Assembly: GCF_016735495.2 (NCBI RefSeq)
Contig: NZ_JAERQY020000003.1
Coordinates: 248,001-312,000, forward strand
Reading direction: 5' to 3'
DNA: 64,000 nt
Source of the DNA: Lysobacter sp. MMG2
GTDB taxonomy: Bacteria > Pseudomonadota > Gammaproteobacteria > Xanthomonadales > Xanthomonadaceae
Made by a program: the position numbers and the translations under genes. Shown piece after piece: positions 53,611-63,410 of this stretch. Within the stretch, counting starts at the first letter, position 1; each line of letters opens with the position of its first letter. Under the pieces are notes generated by a model. It worked only from the letters and a program-made list of their open reading frames with translations. It did no database searches and had not been told where the DNA came from.

Positions 53611-55437
53611 TCACCCCACCTGCAACCGCCACGCCAGCCCCGACACGCGCGAGGCATGCCGTACCAGCGCCGCGCGCAGCACGGGCTCGCTTGCGCACAG
53701 GTGCAGTTCGCTTCGCGCGCGGGTGACGCCGGTATAGAGCAGTTCGCGTGAGAGCGTGCGCGCATCCTGTCGCGGAAGCAGCAGCCAGACCGCGTCGAAT
53801 TCCGATCCCTGCGCCTTGTGCACCGTCATCGCGAAGGCGCCGGTATGCGCCGGCAGCGACGCCGGATGGAAGCCGCGAACACCGTCGCTGCCGCCCGCGA
53901 ACCAGGCCACCGGCACGCCCGTAGCGTCGTGCTGGACCACGCCGATGTCGCCGTTGAACAGTCCGTGGCGGTAGCTGTTTTCGGTGACCAGCAACAGACG
54001 CCCGTGGAAATACGGATCGCGCTGGGTGCCGGCGAGCGCGTCCTCGATGCGCTGGTTGAGCGCAGCCGCACCCTGCGCGCCTTCGCGCAGCGCGGTGAGC
54101 AGACGCAGGCCCCGCGCCTGTTCCAGCGCCTGCGCGGGATCGTTCGACGCCATCAGCGCGCGCCACGGGGCCAGCAGTGTTTCGCGCGACGCACCGGCGA
54201 GTGGGTCGTGCATGTCTTCGTGGAAGCGCACGCCGGCCAGACCGTCGCGAAGCAGCGCGATCGCGCGATCGGCATCGCCCACGCGCAGTGCATCGGCGAG
54301 CGGCGCCAGATCGAGCGACTGCGCCTGGCGGTAACCGCGCTGCAACTGCACGCGATGCCCTGCCAGGGCGCCGCCTTCCGACGCGCCTTCCGGCAGCGGA
54401 CCCAGCAACGGCGCCAGCGCGCGCGTGAGCGACGCCGGCAACGCATCGCCCTCGCCCGCCGCGTCGGTGATCGCGGCCAGCACGTCACCGGCCTCCACCG
54501 AAGGCAACTGATCGCGATCGCCCAGCAGAATCAGGCGCGCGCCGTCGGCCACGGCTTCCACCAGCTTGCACATCAGCGGCAGATCGACCATCGAGGCTTC
54601 GTCGACGACGATCACGTCGAACGGCAGCGGATGATCGGCGTCGTGGCGGAAGCGCGGGCTGTCGGGAATCGTGCCCAGCAGCCGATGCAACGTACTCGCC
54701 GAGTGCGGCAGTGCGTCGCACCATGCCGGATCTATGCCGTGGAGCGCATGCAGGTGCCCGGCGGCGGCGCGCAGGCTCTCGGCCATGCGCTCGGCGGCGC
54801 GGCCGGTGGGCGCGGCCAGCGCGATGCGCGGCGCCGGCTGGCCGGACGACATCGCCTGCGCGATCAGCAGCAACAGCACGCGCGCGATCGTCGTGGTCTT
54901 TCCGGTGCCCGGCCCGCCCGTCACCAGCAGCAGCGAACGCAGCAGCGCCAGCGCGGCCGCGCGTGCCTGCCGATCCACGTCGCGCGCATGCGGGAAGAGG
55001 ATGGCGAACAGCGGCGCGAGCGCATGCAGGTCTGCTGTCTGCGGCGTGGCGGCGGCGATCCGGCGCAGGCCTTGCGCGAGCCTGCGCTCGTACTCGCGAT
55101 AGCGGCGCAGGTAGAGCAGGTTCTTCTCCAGCACCAGCGGCGCCTGCTCACTGGCCTGTGCATGCGAGGGACTGGCAACCCAGCGCGATGCGCCCAGCAC
55201 TTCGCGCCACTCCTCCGCATCGGGCCATTCGACGGCGGCGTCGCATACGCGCTGCGGGTTTGACAGATCCAGGCCCGCATGCCCGTGCGCGATCGCCGAA
55301 GACGCCAGCGCCGCGGCGACCAGCACACGGTCGTCCGCGTCGCCCGTGTCGCGCCCCAGGCGGCGCAGGCTCTGCGCCAACGCATGGTCCACGGGTCGCA
55401 GCGCGCCCTGGCGCAGCAGTGCGTCGAGCAGGCTCAT
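53611..55437 (-). CDS. recD: Exodeoxyribonuclease V alpha subunit
   Basis: 608 residues. Superfamily 1B helicase: Walker A VTGGPGTGKTTTIARV (172-187), Walker B VIVDEASMVDL, LLGDRDQLPSVEAGDVL, and C-terminal MTVHKAQGSEFDAVWLLLP. The fast 5'-3' motor of RecBCD, for double-strand break repair and foreign DNA degradation. Overlaps recB by 4 nt; last gene of the recC-recB-recD operon. Confidence 0.97.
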   Translation of the reverse strand: MSLLDALLRQGALRPVDHALAQSLRRLGRDTGDADDRVLVAAALASSAIAHGHAGLDLSNPQRVCDAAVEWPDAEEWREVLGASRWVASPSHAQASEQAPLVLEKNLLYLRRYREYERRLAQGLRRIAAATPQTADLHALAPLFAILFPHARDVDRQARAAALALLRSLLLVTGGPGTGKTTTIARVLLLLIAQAMSSGQPAPRIALAAPTGRAAERMAESLRAAAGHLHALHGIDPAWCDALPHSASTLHRLLGTIPDSPRFRHDADHPLPFDVIVVDEASMVDLPLMCKLVEAVADGARLILLGDRDQLPSVEAGDVLAAITDAAGEGDALPASLTRALAPLLGPLPEGASEGGALAGHRVQLQRGYRQAQSLDLAPLADALRVGDADRAIALLRDGLAGVRFHEDMHDPLAGASRETLLAPWRALMASNDPAQALEQARGLRLLTALREGAQGAAALNQRIEDALAGTQRDPYFHGRLLLVTENSYRHGLFNGDIGVVQHDATGVPVAWFAGGSDGVRGFHPASLPAHTGAFAMTVHKAQGSEFDAVWLLLPRQDARTLSRELLYTGVTRARSELHLCASEPVLRAALVRHASRVSGLAWRLQVG

Positions 55438-58400
55438 GCGAATGCCTCCTCCGGCGTGGCCACGCCGTGACGGAACAGGCCATCAAGCCCGTCGATCAGC
55501 GCGCGCGACGGACGCCATGCGTGCACCCCGGGCGAAGCCGCTGACGAAGCATCCAGGCCCCGGCAGAACAGATAGCGGATGCCGCCGAAGTGCGTGTCGT
55601 AGTCGTATGCCGCGCCCATCCGGAACCGCAGCCAGCGGTGCAGCGCCAACGCATAGAGCAGCGCCTGGAGCGTGTATTCGCTGTCGTCCATCGCGGTGGC
55701 GAGCGTGTCGCGATCGTAGGCGGGCAGGCGGTTGGATTTGTAGTCGAGCACGTAATACCGGCCGGCGTGCGCATAGACCAGGTCGATCTTGCCGGTCATG
55801 AGTCCTTCCAGCCGCTGGCGGTTGCCGAAGGCGTGACGCTCGCGCAGCAGTTCGTGCTCGTGCAGCAGTGCGAGCAGGCGCGCGACCGGCGTTGCATCGA
55901 GCGCGAAATGGAATTCCATTTCGGCCAGGCGCGCATCGTGCGGCACTTCGCACAGTCGCGCGCCCTCGGGCAGCGCGACGGTCAGCGTATGCCCCACCAG
56001 CGGTGCCAGGACCGCGACGCCGTCGTCGATGTCCTCGTCCGCATAGCCTTCGCCATGCAGCGCATCGACCAACGGACGGCGTTCGTCCTCCGGCATTCCG
56101 GTCGACAACCATTGCGACCAGGCGCCAAAGTCCACCCGCTCCAGCGCGCCGTGCAGCACGTTGCCGAAGCGGCTGCCGCTGAAGCGCGCGTCGCCGTCGA
56201 AGGTGGCGATCACCGGTTCGTCCTGCGCGCCGCCCTCCTCCGCCACCGCACGCGGCGCGGCTTCCACCGCGCCGGTGGCTTCGTTGGCGAGCTGGGTGAA
56301 GCTGTAGACCCACCAGTCGCGCGGCACGACGCGGCGCGCGCTGCGGGCGGGCGGAACGGGTTCGTCGCGCTCCGGCGCCAATGCGGCCGGCAGGCGCAGC
56401 GGCAAGCTCGGGCGCTGCACGTCGATGGACGCGCCAAGGCGCTGTTCGAGCGCGTCCACATCGCGCAGCATCGGCTCCAGCGGGCTCAACGTGGCATTGG
56501 CGAACGGGCCGGTCGCGAGCCACAGCGCATGCCGCGCACGCGTCAGGCCGACGTAGAGCAGGCGCGCGTCCTCGCCGCGTTCCTCGCGATCGTGACGTGC
56601 GCGCGCGTCGCTCCATGCGGCGGTGTCCGACGGCGTCGCATCGCTGCGCAGTTGCAGCACGCGGCCGGTGCCGTCGTGGAATTCGCACAGATTGCCGCCG
56701 CGGCCTTCGCGTCCGATCGCAACGAAGGGCAGGAACACGAACGGATACTCCAGCCCCTTGCTCTTGTGCAGCGTTAGGATCTGCACGCAGCGCGCGTCGG
56801 ATTCCAGGCGCAGCTGCTGCGTCTCGTCGCTGTCGTCGTACTCGGCGATGCGCGTGCGCAGCCAGTCGACCAGGCCGTGTTCGCCGATGGCGCGCGTGTC
56901 GGCCTCCTGCAGCACTTCGGCCAGTTGCAGCGTGTTGGTGAGGCGACGCTCGCCGTCGGCCAGGGCCAGCAATCGCGGCGCGTGTTCGGCGGCGACGTCA
57001 CCGAGCATCGCCAGTGGCCCGTGCCGGCGCCAGCGGTCGCGCCAGGCGAGCGCACGCAGCTGCCAGTGCCGATGCAGGGCGGCATCGTCGTCGAATCGCG
57101 CGAGCGTGTCGGCATCCAGACCCACCAGCATCGTCGCCAGCGCGCCGCGCAGGCGCGCGTCGTCGTCCGGACGCAACAGCGCTTCCAGCAGCGCGAGCAC
57201 GTCGTGCGCTTCATCGGTGGAGAACAGGCTGCGTCGACCGGCCGCCACCGCGGCGATGCCGGCGCGCGACAGTGCATCGCGCATCAGCGTGGCCTCGGCG
57301 TGGTTGCGCACCAGCACCGCGATGTCGCCCGATTCCGGCGCGCGTTCGCGGCCGCGCTCGTGCAACCGCGCGCGGCCTTCGCGTGCGTCGTGCAGCAGCG
57401 AGAGAATCGCCGCCACGCAGGCTTCTCCCGCGAGTTCGCGCGCCTCGCCCACCAGCCACTGCGGCTTGCGACGGCCATCGTCGGGCGGCGGGAGCACGCT
57501 GATTTCCAGGGCCGGCGCGGTGCGGCCGTCGCGCTGGAAGTCGGCATCGCTCACCGCGCCGCCGGCTTCGACGTCGCGGAAGCGGATGCGTTCGTCCTCG
57601 AAGGCGCCCTCGCCCGCCTGCTCGTACAGTGCCGCGATCGCGCGCAGCAGCGAAGGACGCGAGCGGAAGTTGCGGTCCAGCGCCGGCGCGCGCTGCGCGC
57701 GATCGGCGGCGGCCAGGTAGGTGTGCACGTCGCCGCCACGGAAGCGGTAGATGGCCTGCTTGGGGTCGCCGATCAGGAACAGCGCGGGTTCGGCGGCGTC
57801 GCCTTCATGCGCGTCGGCCGCACCGAAGATGCGTTCGAAGATCGACCACTGTCGCGGGTCGGTGTCCTGGAATTCGTCCACCAATGCGAACGCGTACTGC
57901 GCGCGCAGGCGCTCGACCAGTTGCGCGCCGTGCGGGCCATCGAGTGCGTCGGCCAGGTCGGCGATGAGGTCATCGAACGTCTGCTCGCGGCGCAGGCGTT
58001 TGATCGCGGCCAGCCTGCGCGCGGCTTCCTCGCGCACGCGGTGCACGAGTTCGACGCGGCGCGAGGCGAGCCAGAGGCCGCGTTCGCGTGCCGCGTCCAG
58101 ATACACCTCCACCGCCGCGAACAGCGGCGATTGCGGCGGCTGCAGCGGCGGGCCCTTCTTCGGCTTGTTGGTCTTGTCGGCCAGCATCGCCGGCGTCAGG
58201 CGGTCCAGGCGTTCGTGGATCGGCGCGGCGGGATCGTCCTGCAGGCACCATTGCGCCAGCGATTGGCGCAGTTCGGCGATCAGCGTGCGCTTGTAGGTCG
58301 TGCCGTTGAGGATCCTGGCGTCGATCGCCGCTTCGACCAAGGCGCAGGCGTCGTGCCCGTGTGCGTGGAACGCGTCGCGCAGGGCCTGCGCGGCGTCGCG

Positions 58401-59075
58401 AAGGCGCGGCAGCGGGTCATCGGACGGCGGCGGCGGCGCGGGCTGCAGGCGCGGCACGTACAGCAGCTTGCGCAGGTCGCCGGCGAGTTCCTCCGGCGTG
58501 CGCCATTGCGCTTGCAGCAGTTCGGCATCGGTGCGCTCGGCGCCGAGCGAACGCCACAGGTCGGTGGCGACGGCATCGACGAGTTCGCGTTCGCTGCCGG
58601 TGAGTTCCGGCGCCAGCAGCGGCTGCCCCGCTTCCAACGCATGCTCGGCGAGCGCTCGCGCGCAGAAGCCATGGATGGTGAAGACCGCCGCCAGGTCCAT
58701 CTCGCGCGCGGCCTGGCGCAGGCGGCGTGCGAGTGCGAGCGGGTCCTCGACGCGCGCCTGGCGCTCGATCAGCGTGCGCGTCACCGCCGCTTCGCTGTCG
58801 TCGTCCAGCGTGGTCGGCATCAGCGCGACTTCGTTCGCCAGCCGCGCGGCCAGTTCCAGGCGCAGGCGCAGGCGTTCGCGCAGTTCCTGCGTGGCGGCCT
58901 CGGTGTAGGTGACGGCCAGGATCTGGCCGACGCGCAGGCCGCGTTCGATCACCAGCCGCGTCACCAGCGTGGCGAGCGTGAAGGTCTTGCCGGTGCCGGC
59001 GCTGGCCTCGATCAGGCGCACGCCGTCCAGCGGCAGGTCGAGGAAGGCGTCGTGCGTGGCGGCTTCGCGGCTCAT
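55434..59075 (-). CDS. recB: Exodeoxyribonuclease V beta subunit
   Basis: 1213 residues. 3'-5' helicase and nuclease of RecBCD. Walker A IEASAGTGKTFTLATLVTRL near 25, YAFALVDEFQDTDPRQWSIF, LLIGDPKQAIYRFRGGDVHTY, ILTLHKSKGLEYPFVFLP; nuclease motif LMTGKIDLVYAHAGRYYVLDYKSN near the C terminus with the Asp-Tyr-Lys triad. All motifs are intact. ATG overlaps recC's stop by 4 nt; its stop overlaps recD. Confidence 0.98.
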   Translation of the reverse strand: MSREAATHDAFLDLPLDGVRLIEASAGTGKTFTLATLVTRLVIERGLRVGQILAVTYTEAATQELRERLRLRLELAARLANEVALMPTTLDDDSEAAVTRTLIERQARVEDPLALARRLRQAAREMDLAAVFTIHGFCARALAEHALEAGQPLLAPELTGSERELVDAVATDLWRSLGAERTDAELLQAQWRTPEELAGDLRKLLYVPRLQPAPPPPSDDPLPRLRDAAQALRDAFHAHGHDACALVEAAIDARILNGTTYKRTLIAELRQSLAQWCLQDDPAAPIHERLDRLTPAMLADKTNKPKKGPPLQPPQSPLFAAVEVYLDAARERGLWLASRRVELVHRVREEAARRLAAIKRLRREQTFDDLIADLADALDGPHGAQLVERLRAQYAFALVDEFQDTDPRQWSIFERIFGAADAHEGDAAEPALFLIGDPKQAIYRFRGGDVHTYLAAADRAQRAPALDRNFRSRPSLLRAIAALYEQAGEGAFEDERIRFRDVEAGGAVSDADFQRDGRTAPALEISVLPPPDDGRRKPQWLVGEARELAGEACVAAILSLLHDAREGRARLHERGRERAPESGDIAVLVRNHAEATLMRDALSRAGIAAVAAGRRSLFSTDEAHDVLALLEALLRPDDDARLRGALATMLVGLDADTLARFDDDAALHRHWQLRALAWRDRWRRHGPLAMLGDVAAEHAPRLLALADGERRLTNTLQLAEVLQEADTRAIGEHGLVDWLRTRIAEYDDSDETQQLRLESDARCVQILTLHKSKGLEYPFVFLPFVAIGREGRGGNLCEFHDGTGRVLQLRSDATPSDTAAWSDARARHDREERGEDARLLYVGLTRARHALWLATGPFANATLSPLEPMLRDVDALEQRLGASIDVQRPSLPLRLPAALAPERDEPVPPARSARRVVPRDWWVYSFTQLANEATGAVEAAPRAVAEEGGAQDEPVIATFDGDARFSGSRFGNVLHGALERVDFGAWSQWLSTGMPEDERRPLVDALHGEGYADEDIDDGVAVLAPLVGHTLTVALPEGARLCEVPHDARLAEMEFHFALDATPVARLLALLHEHELLRERHAFGNRQRLEGLMTGKIDLVYAHAGRYYVLDYKSNRLPAYDRDTLATAMDDSEYTLQALLYALALHRWLRFRMGAAYDYDTHFGGIRYLFCRGLDASSAASPGVHAWRPSRALIDGLDGLFRHGVATPEEAFA

Positions 59076-62000
59076 GCGGCCACTCCGCTGCGACCGTCAG
59101 CGACACGTCCGTGCACGAGCGCGTCGAACAGCCGCGTGGCCAGCGCGCGGAAGCGCAGGCCGTCGCGGTCGTCGAGTTCGCCGGCGAACGGATCGCGCCC
59201 GCGCAAGGCGAGTTGCACGCCGGGCGTGTTGCCTTCGCCGAAGACCTTGCGCTCGCGGTCGCCCTGCCAGGCTTCGCGCGCGACCTTCCATGCCGCCTGC
59301 TCGGCGACTTCATCGCCGTGGGGCATGTCGTACCAGCGCCACGCGGATCGCGCCTGCAAGGGCAGCGGTTCGCGCATGCCCTCGCGGTACAGCGCCAGCA
59401 GCTCGCGCAATGCCGCGCGCGCCTGCGGCACCGGAATGGGCGCACGCGTGCGCACGAAAGGCCCCTCCTCCCACAGTGCGAGTTGCGCCAGCGGGCGCGC
59501 ATCGCCCAGCGCGGACAGCACCAGCCAGTCCAGGCCGTGCGCGATCTGCGCCGGTCCGTGCAGCGTGTCCAGGCGCGTGCGCAATGCGCCTTGCGGATAG
59601 AGGCGGTCGAGATGGCCGTAGAGGCGGACACCGTCGACGTCGAGCTCGAACGCACGCGTGTCCGCGTCGCCCTGCCGCCACTGGCGCAGCGCTTGCGCGA
59701 AGGGCTGCACCTGCGCCTTCAGCGCGCCGAGCAGGCGTTCGCCCAGCGGACCCGATGGCAGCAGCGCGCGTGCGCGCAATCGCGCGGCGAGGTCGTCGGT
59801 TTCATCGTCGGCGCAGGCGTCGAAGACGACCTGTTGGAGCTTCCAGCGTTCGAGCCCGTTCGTCGGTGCGGACAGCGGATCCAGGTCATCGAGCGCATCC
59901 ACTTCGTCCGGCAGGCGCAGTCCCATGCGCTGGCGCAGGAATTGGCCCGGCGGATCGGCGAGGAAGCGCCGCAGCGCGATGAGCGGCAGTTCGGCCGGTG
60001 CATCGATCGCGGGCAAGGCCTCGCCGAACCACGGCGCGGGCGCGCTTCGCGGCGCGCGCAGGGCGTCGGCGGCGGGATGCCACGGCGCCAGATAGCTGAA
60101 GTGCCGCGGCTCCGCGCGTTCGCCGAAGGCTCGCGGCGAGAACGGCTGCAACGGATGGTGCAGCACCAGGTCCGCGCGCGCGGAGGCGTCGTGGTGGTAG
60201 TGCGCGGCCGCGTCGAGCAACTCCGACACCAGCACCGACGGCTCGCGCGCGCTGCCGTCGCGCGGGTCGGCACCGAGCCAGCTCAGGTGGAACACCTCGC
60301 CCGCCGAGGCGAACAGCTGCAGGAACAGGAAGCGGTCGTCCTCACGCAGCGAGCGGTCGCCGAAGCGGCGCGCGGGCGTGGTGAGTTCCTGCGTCATGCG
60401 GTTGAGGCCGCCGGAGGCGTCGCGGCGCGGGTAATCGCCGTCGTTCATGCCCAGCAGGCAGATCACGCGGAACGGGATCAGCCGCATCGGCACCATGCGC
60501 GCGAAGCTGACGCCGCCGGTGAGCAGCGGCGCGCGCGTGTCGGATTCCGACAGCGCGGTGCGGAAGTATGCGCGGGCGACGTCCGGCGCCACGGGCCGGT
60601 CGAACTCGGCCTGGCGCGCGCTCTGCGCGAAGGCGTCGACGTGGCGGCGCAGGCGCTCGATCGCGCGCTGGTCGCCGACGGTGCGCGGGTGTTCGGGCAA
60701 CAACGCGTCGAGCAACGCGAACAGCGCATCGCGCCATTGCGGCGGCGTCATCGCGCGGCCGAGCAGGCGCTCGTTGCGCGCGAGCACGCGCAGCACGCGG
60801 ATCAGCGCGTCCAGTGCGTCCAGCGCGCTGCCTTCCAGTTCCGTCCACGGCGCGACGCCGGCGAGGTCGTCGTCCAGGCCGGTGGCGTGGCCGAGCAGCA
60901 GCCGGTCGAGGGCGAAGCGCCAGGTGTAGGCGTCGTCGGCGGGCGCGTCGTGGCGCGCACGGTGGTCGGGGTCCAGGCCCCAGCGCGCGCCGGCTTCGTG
61001 CAGCCACAGGCGCAGGCGCTCCAGGCCGGCGGCGTCGAGGCCGGCGGCTTCCATCAGCGCCGGGGTGGCGATCAGGTCCAACACTTCGCTCACGCCGAAA
61101 CGCGCGTCGGGCAGTGCGAGCAGGCGCAGGAAGACGTCGGCCAGCGGCTCGCCCGCCAGCGGGCTCAGGTCGGCCAGCGCATAGGGAATGTAGTCGCGCG
61201 TGCCGCCCAGGCCGCCGAACACGGCCTCGATGTGCGGGCGGTACGGATCGATGTCGGGCGCGAGCACGGCGATCTCGCGCGCCTGCAGCGGCGGGTCGAA
61301 GCGCGGGTCGTCGAGCAGCGCGCGCAGGCGGTCGTGCAGCACCTGCACTTCGCGCAGACGCGTGTGGCAGGCATGCGCCTGCAGGCTGGGATCGTCGCGA
61401 TCCACCGACTTGCGCCACGGCCGTGGCGCGCGCCGGTGCAGCAGGTCGCGTTGCAGGCGGCCGAGCAGGCTGTCGCGTTCGGGCGCGTCGTCGGGCAGCG
61501 CTTCCGGGTCCGCGTAGCGCTCCTCTTCGGCCGAGGCGTGCACCACGTCGTAGCCGCCGAGCACGGCCATGAAATCGCGGCCGGCCGCGCCCCAGTTGGA
61601 CAGCAGCGGGTTCTCGTCCTCGCTCTCGGCGGGGTCCTCGCGCAGGCGTTCGGCCCAGCTCGGCAGGTCGCCCCAGTAGCGGCGCGAAGGCGTGGGGACG
61701 TGGAAGTGCAGCGTGCCCACGCGCGCCTGCGTGGCGATCACGCGGAGCACGTCTGGCGAGATGTTGAGCGTGGCGAAGGCGAACAGGCGCGCGGGCATGC
61801 CGGCCGGCAGCGGCGCGTCGGGCGCGGCGAAGCGCGCGAGGTAGTCGTCGATGCGGCGCGCGCGATGGCGGCGGCCGGCGGCGATGCGGCGCCACAGTTC
61901 GGCCTGGGCCTCGTGCGGCTCGCGGCCGGCTTCCCAGTCCAGCAGCCAGTCGCGGCGCCAGGCCTGGTACTTCTCGAAGATGGCGGCGAGTTCGCCGGCC

Positions 62001-62395
62001 AGCGCCCACGGCTTGAGGGCGTCGTCGCCCGACAGGTACGCCCGCAACGGCGCGAACGCCCGCCCGCCCAGCGCGGCCGGTTCGCTCAACTGCGCGTACA
62101 AACGCCACTGGAGCGCGGCGGCGTCGAGGTCGTCGCTGGCGCCGGGCACGTTGGCGTCGAGGGTCTCGCGCACGAACTCGCCCGGCGTGAGGAAGCGCAG
62201 GTTCGCGGCAATGCCGTGGCGCTGCGCCAGCGTCGACTGCAACCAGCGGCGCATCGCCACCTGCGGGATCAGCACCACCTCGGGCGCGAGCAAGGCCTGG
62301 CCCGGCACGGGCTCGCGCAGCTGGTTGGCGAACAGCTCCGCCAGCACGTCCAGTGCATTGGAGTAGTAGAGGCGGAAGTCGGAGCGGCCGGGCAT
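59072..62395 (-). CDS. recC: Exodeoxyribonuclease V gamma subunit
   Basis: 1107 residues, near the 1122 of E. coli RecC. Start 62395: MPGRSDFRLYYSNALDVLA, the typical opening, followed by RWLQSTLAQRHGIAANLRF. Later landmarks: IAVLAPDIDPYRPHIEAVFGG, VICLLGMNDGDYPRRDASGG and SFYRQRMG-like FLRQRMGLRLP. Chi recognition and structural subunit. Helicase motifs are inactive, as in the family. An in-frame open stretch upstream to 63061 is antisense to mlaF and is rejected. First gene of the operon; promoter within 62396-62621, shared with divergent mlaF. Confidence 0.97.
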   Translation of the reverse strand: MPGRSDFRLYYSNALDVLAELFANQLREPVPGQALLAPEVVLIPQVAMRRWLQSTLAQRHGIAANLRFLTPGEFVRETLDANVPGASDDLDAAALQWRLYAQLSEPAALGGRAFAPLRAYLSGDDALKPWALAGELAAIFEKYQAWRRDWLLDWEAGREPHEAQAELWRRIAAGRRHRARRIDDYLARFAAPDAPLPAGMPARLFAFATLNISPDVLRVIATQARVGTLHFHVPTPSRRYWGDLPSWAERLREDPAESEDENPLLSNWGAAGRDFMAVLGGYDVVHASAEEERYADPEALPDDAPERDSLLGRLQRDLLHRRAPRPWRKSVDRDDPSLQAHACHTRLREVQVLHDRLRALLDDPRFDPPLQAREIAVLAPDIDPYRPHIEAVFGGLGGTRDYIPYALADLSPLAGEPLADVFLRLLALPDARFGVSEVLDLIATPALMEAAGLDAAGLERLRLWLHEAGARWGLDPDHRARHDAPADDAYTWRFALDRLLLGHATGLDDDLAGVAPWTELEGSALDALDALIRVLRVLARNERLLGRAMTPPQWRDALFALLDALLPEHPRTVGDQRAIERLRRHVDAFAQSARQAEFDRPVAPDVARAYFRTALSESDTRAPLLTGGVSFARMVPMRLIPFRVICLLGMNDGDYPRRDASGGLNRMTQELTTPARRFGDRSLREDDRFLFLQLFASAGEVFHLSWLGADPRDGSAREPSVLVSELLDAAAHYHHDASARADLVLHHPLQPFSPRAFGERAEPRHFSYLAPWHPAADALRAPRSAPAPWFGEALPAIDAPAELPLIALRRFLADPPGQFLRQRMGLRLPDEVDALDDLDPLSAPTNGLERWKLQQVVFDACADDETDDLAARLRARALLPSGPLGERLLGALKAQVQPFAQALRQWRQGDADTRAFELDVDGVRLYGHLDRLYPQGALRTRLDTLHGPAQIAHGLDWLVLSALGDARPLAQLALWEEGPFVRTRAPIPVPQARAALRELLALYREGMREPLPLQARSAWRWYDMPHGDEVAEQAAWKVAREAWQGDRERKVFGEGNTPGVQLALRGRDPFAGELDDRDGLRFRALATRLFDALVHGRVADGRSGVAA

Positions 62396-62621
62396 CGCCG
62401 GTATCTTGCCGGAGTGCGGTCGCGCACGACGAGATGCGTTCTTTAAGGCGTCCCCAAAACCTCCTCGCCATGCTGGCCCTCGCCGTGCAGCGCCGACCCT
62501 GCCGATCGTCAGGCGGGCAAAGTGCAGCGAACCTGCGACAATGCCGGTCTTCCGGTTCCCATTCAGCCCTAACCGGCCATCCTGCCAGGCTTCACGGCAG
62601 CCGGCCGAACACGCCCCGCGC

Positions 62622-63410
62622 ATGACGAACGAAACCCCCATCGTCAGTCTTCGCCAGCTCCGCCTCGATCGCGGCGGACGCACCGTGCTGCGCGACATCA
62701 CGCTGGACGTGCCGCGCGGCAGCATCGTCGCGGTGCTGGGCCCCTCGGGCAGCGGCAAGTCCACGCTGCTGGCTGCGCTGACCGGCGAACTCGAACCCAC
62801 GTCCGGCTCGGTCGAAGTCTTCGGCCAGCCCGTGCCGCAGGGCCGTCGCGCGCTGCTCGAGCTGCGCAAGGGCATCGGCGTGCTGCTGCAGGGCAACGGC
62901 CTGCTGACCGACCTCACCGCCGCCGAGAACGTGGCCCTGCCCCTGCGCGCGCACACCAAGCTGCCCGACGCGGTGATCCGCCAGCTGGTGCTGATGAAGC
63001 TGCATGCGGTGGGCCTGCGCGCGGTGGCCGATTCGTTCCCGCGCGAGCTCTCCGGCGGCATGGCGCGTCGCGTCGCGCTGGCCCGCGCGCTGGCGCTGGA
63101 TCCGCCGCTGATGATCTACGACGAACCGCTGACCGGCCTGGATCCGATCGCCTCGGGCGTGGTGATGGAGCTGGTCCGGCGCCTCAACGACACCCTGGGC
63201 CTGACCAGCATCGTGGTCACCCATCACGTGCACGAGACCCTGCCCGTCGCCGACCACGCCATCGTGATCGCCAACGGCGGGATCGTCTTTTCCGGCACGC
63301 CGGACCAGCTGCAGGGCAGCGACGACCCGTTCGTGCGCCAGTTCCTCAACGGCGAGCCCGACGGCCCGATCGCCTTCGACGCCGCGCCGCGCAACTCGGA
63401 GGCCGCCTGA
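62622..63410 (+). CDS. mlaF: Mla phospholipid transport ATPase
   Basis: 262 residues. ABC ATPase of the MlaFEDB complex, which moves phospholipids between inner and outer membranes to keep lipid asymmetry. Walker A GPSGSGKST (40-48), signature LSGGMARRVALARAL, Walker B LMIYDEPLTGLDP, and VVTHHVHE switch His. ATG 62622 follows a CGCG leader; the Shine-Dalgarno is weak. Its stop codon shares one base with the mlaE start (TGATG). Confidence 0.93.
   Translation: MTNETPIVSLRQLRLDRGGRTVLRDITLDVPRGSIVAVLGPSGSGKSTLLAALTGELEPTSGSVEVFGQPVPQGRRALLELRKGIGVLLQGNGLLTDLTAAENVALPLRAHTKLPDAVIRQLVLMKLHAVGLRAVADSFPRELSGGMARRVALARALALDPPLMIYDEPLTGLDPIASGVVMELVRRLNDTLGLTSIVVTHHVHETLPVADHAIVIANGGIVFSGTPDQLQGSDDPFVRQFLNGEPDGPIAFDAAPRNSEAA

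Noticed and set aside
59111-62446. Open frame of about 1110 residues on the plus strand
   Set aside because: Antisense to recC, rich in Arg, Gln and Ala, no ribosome site.
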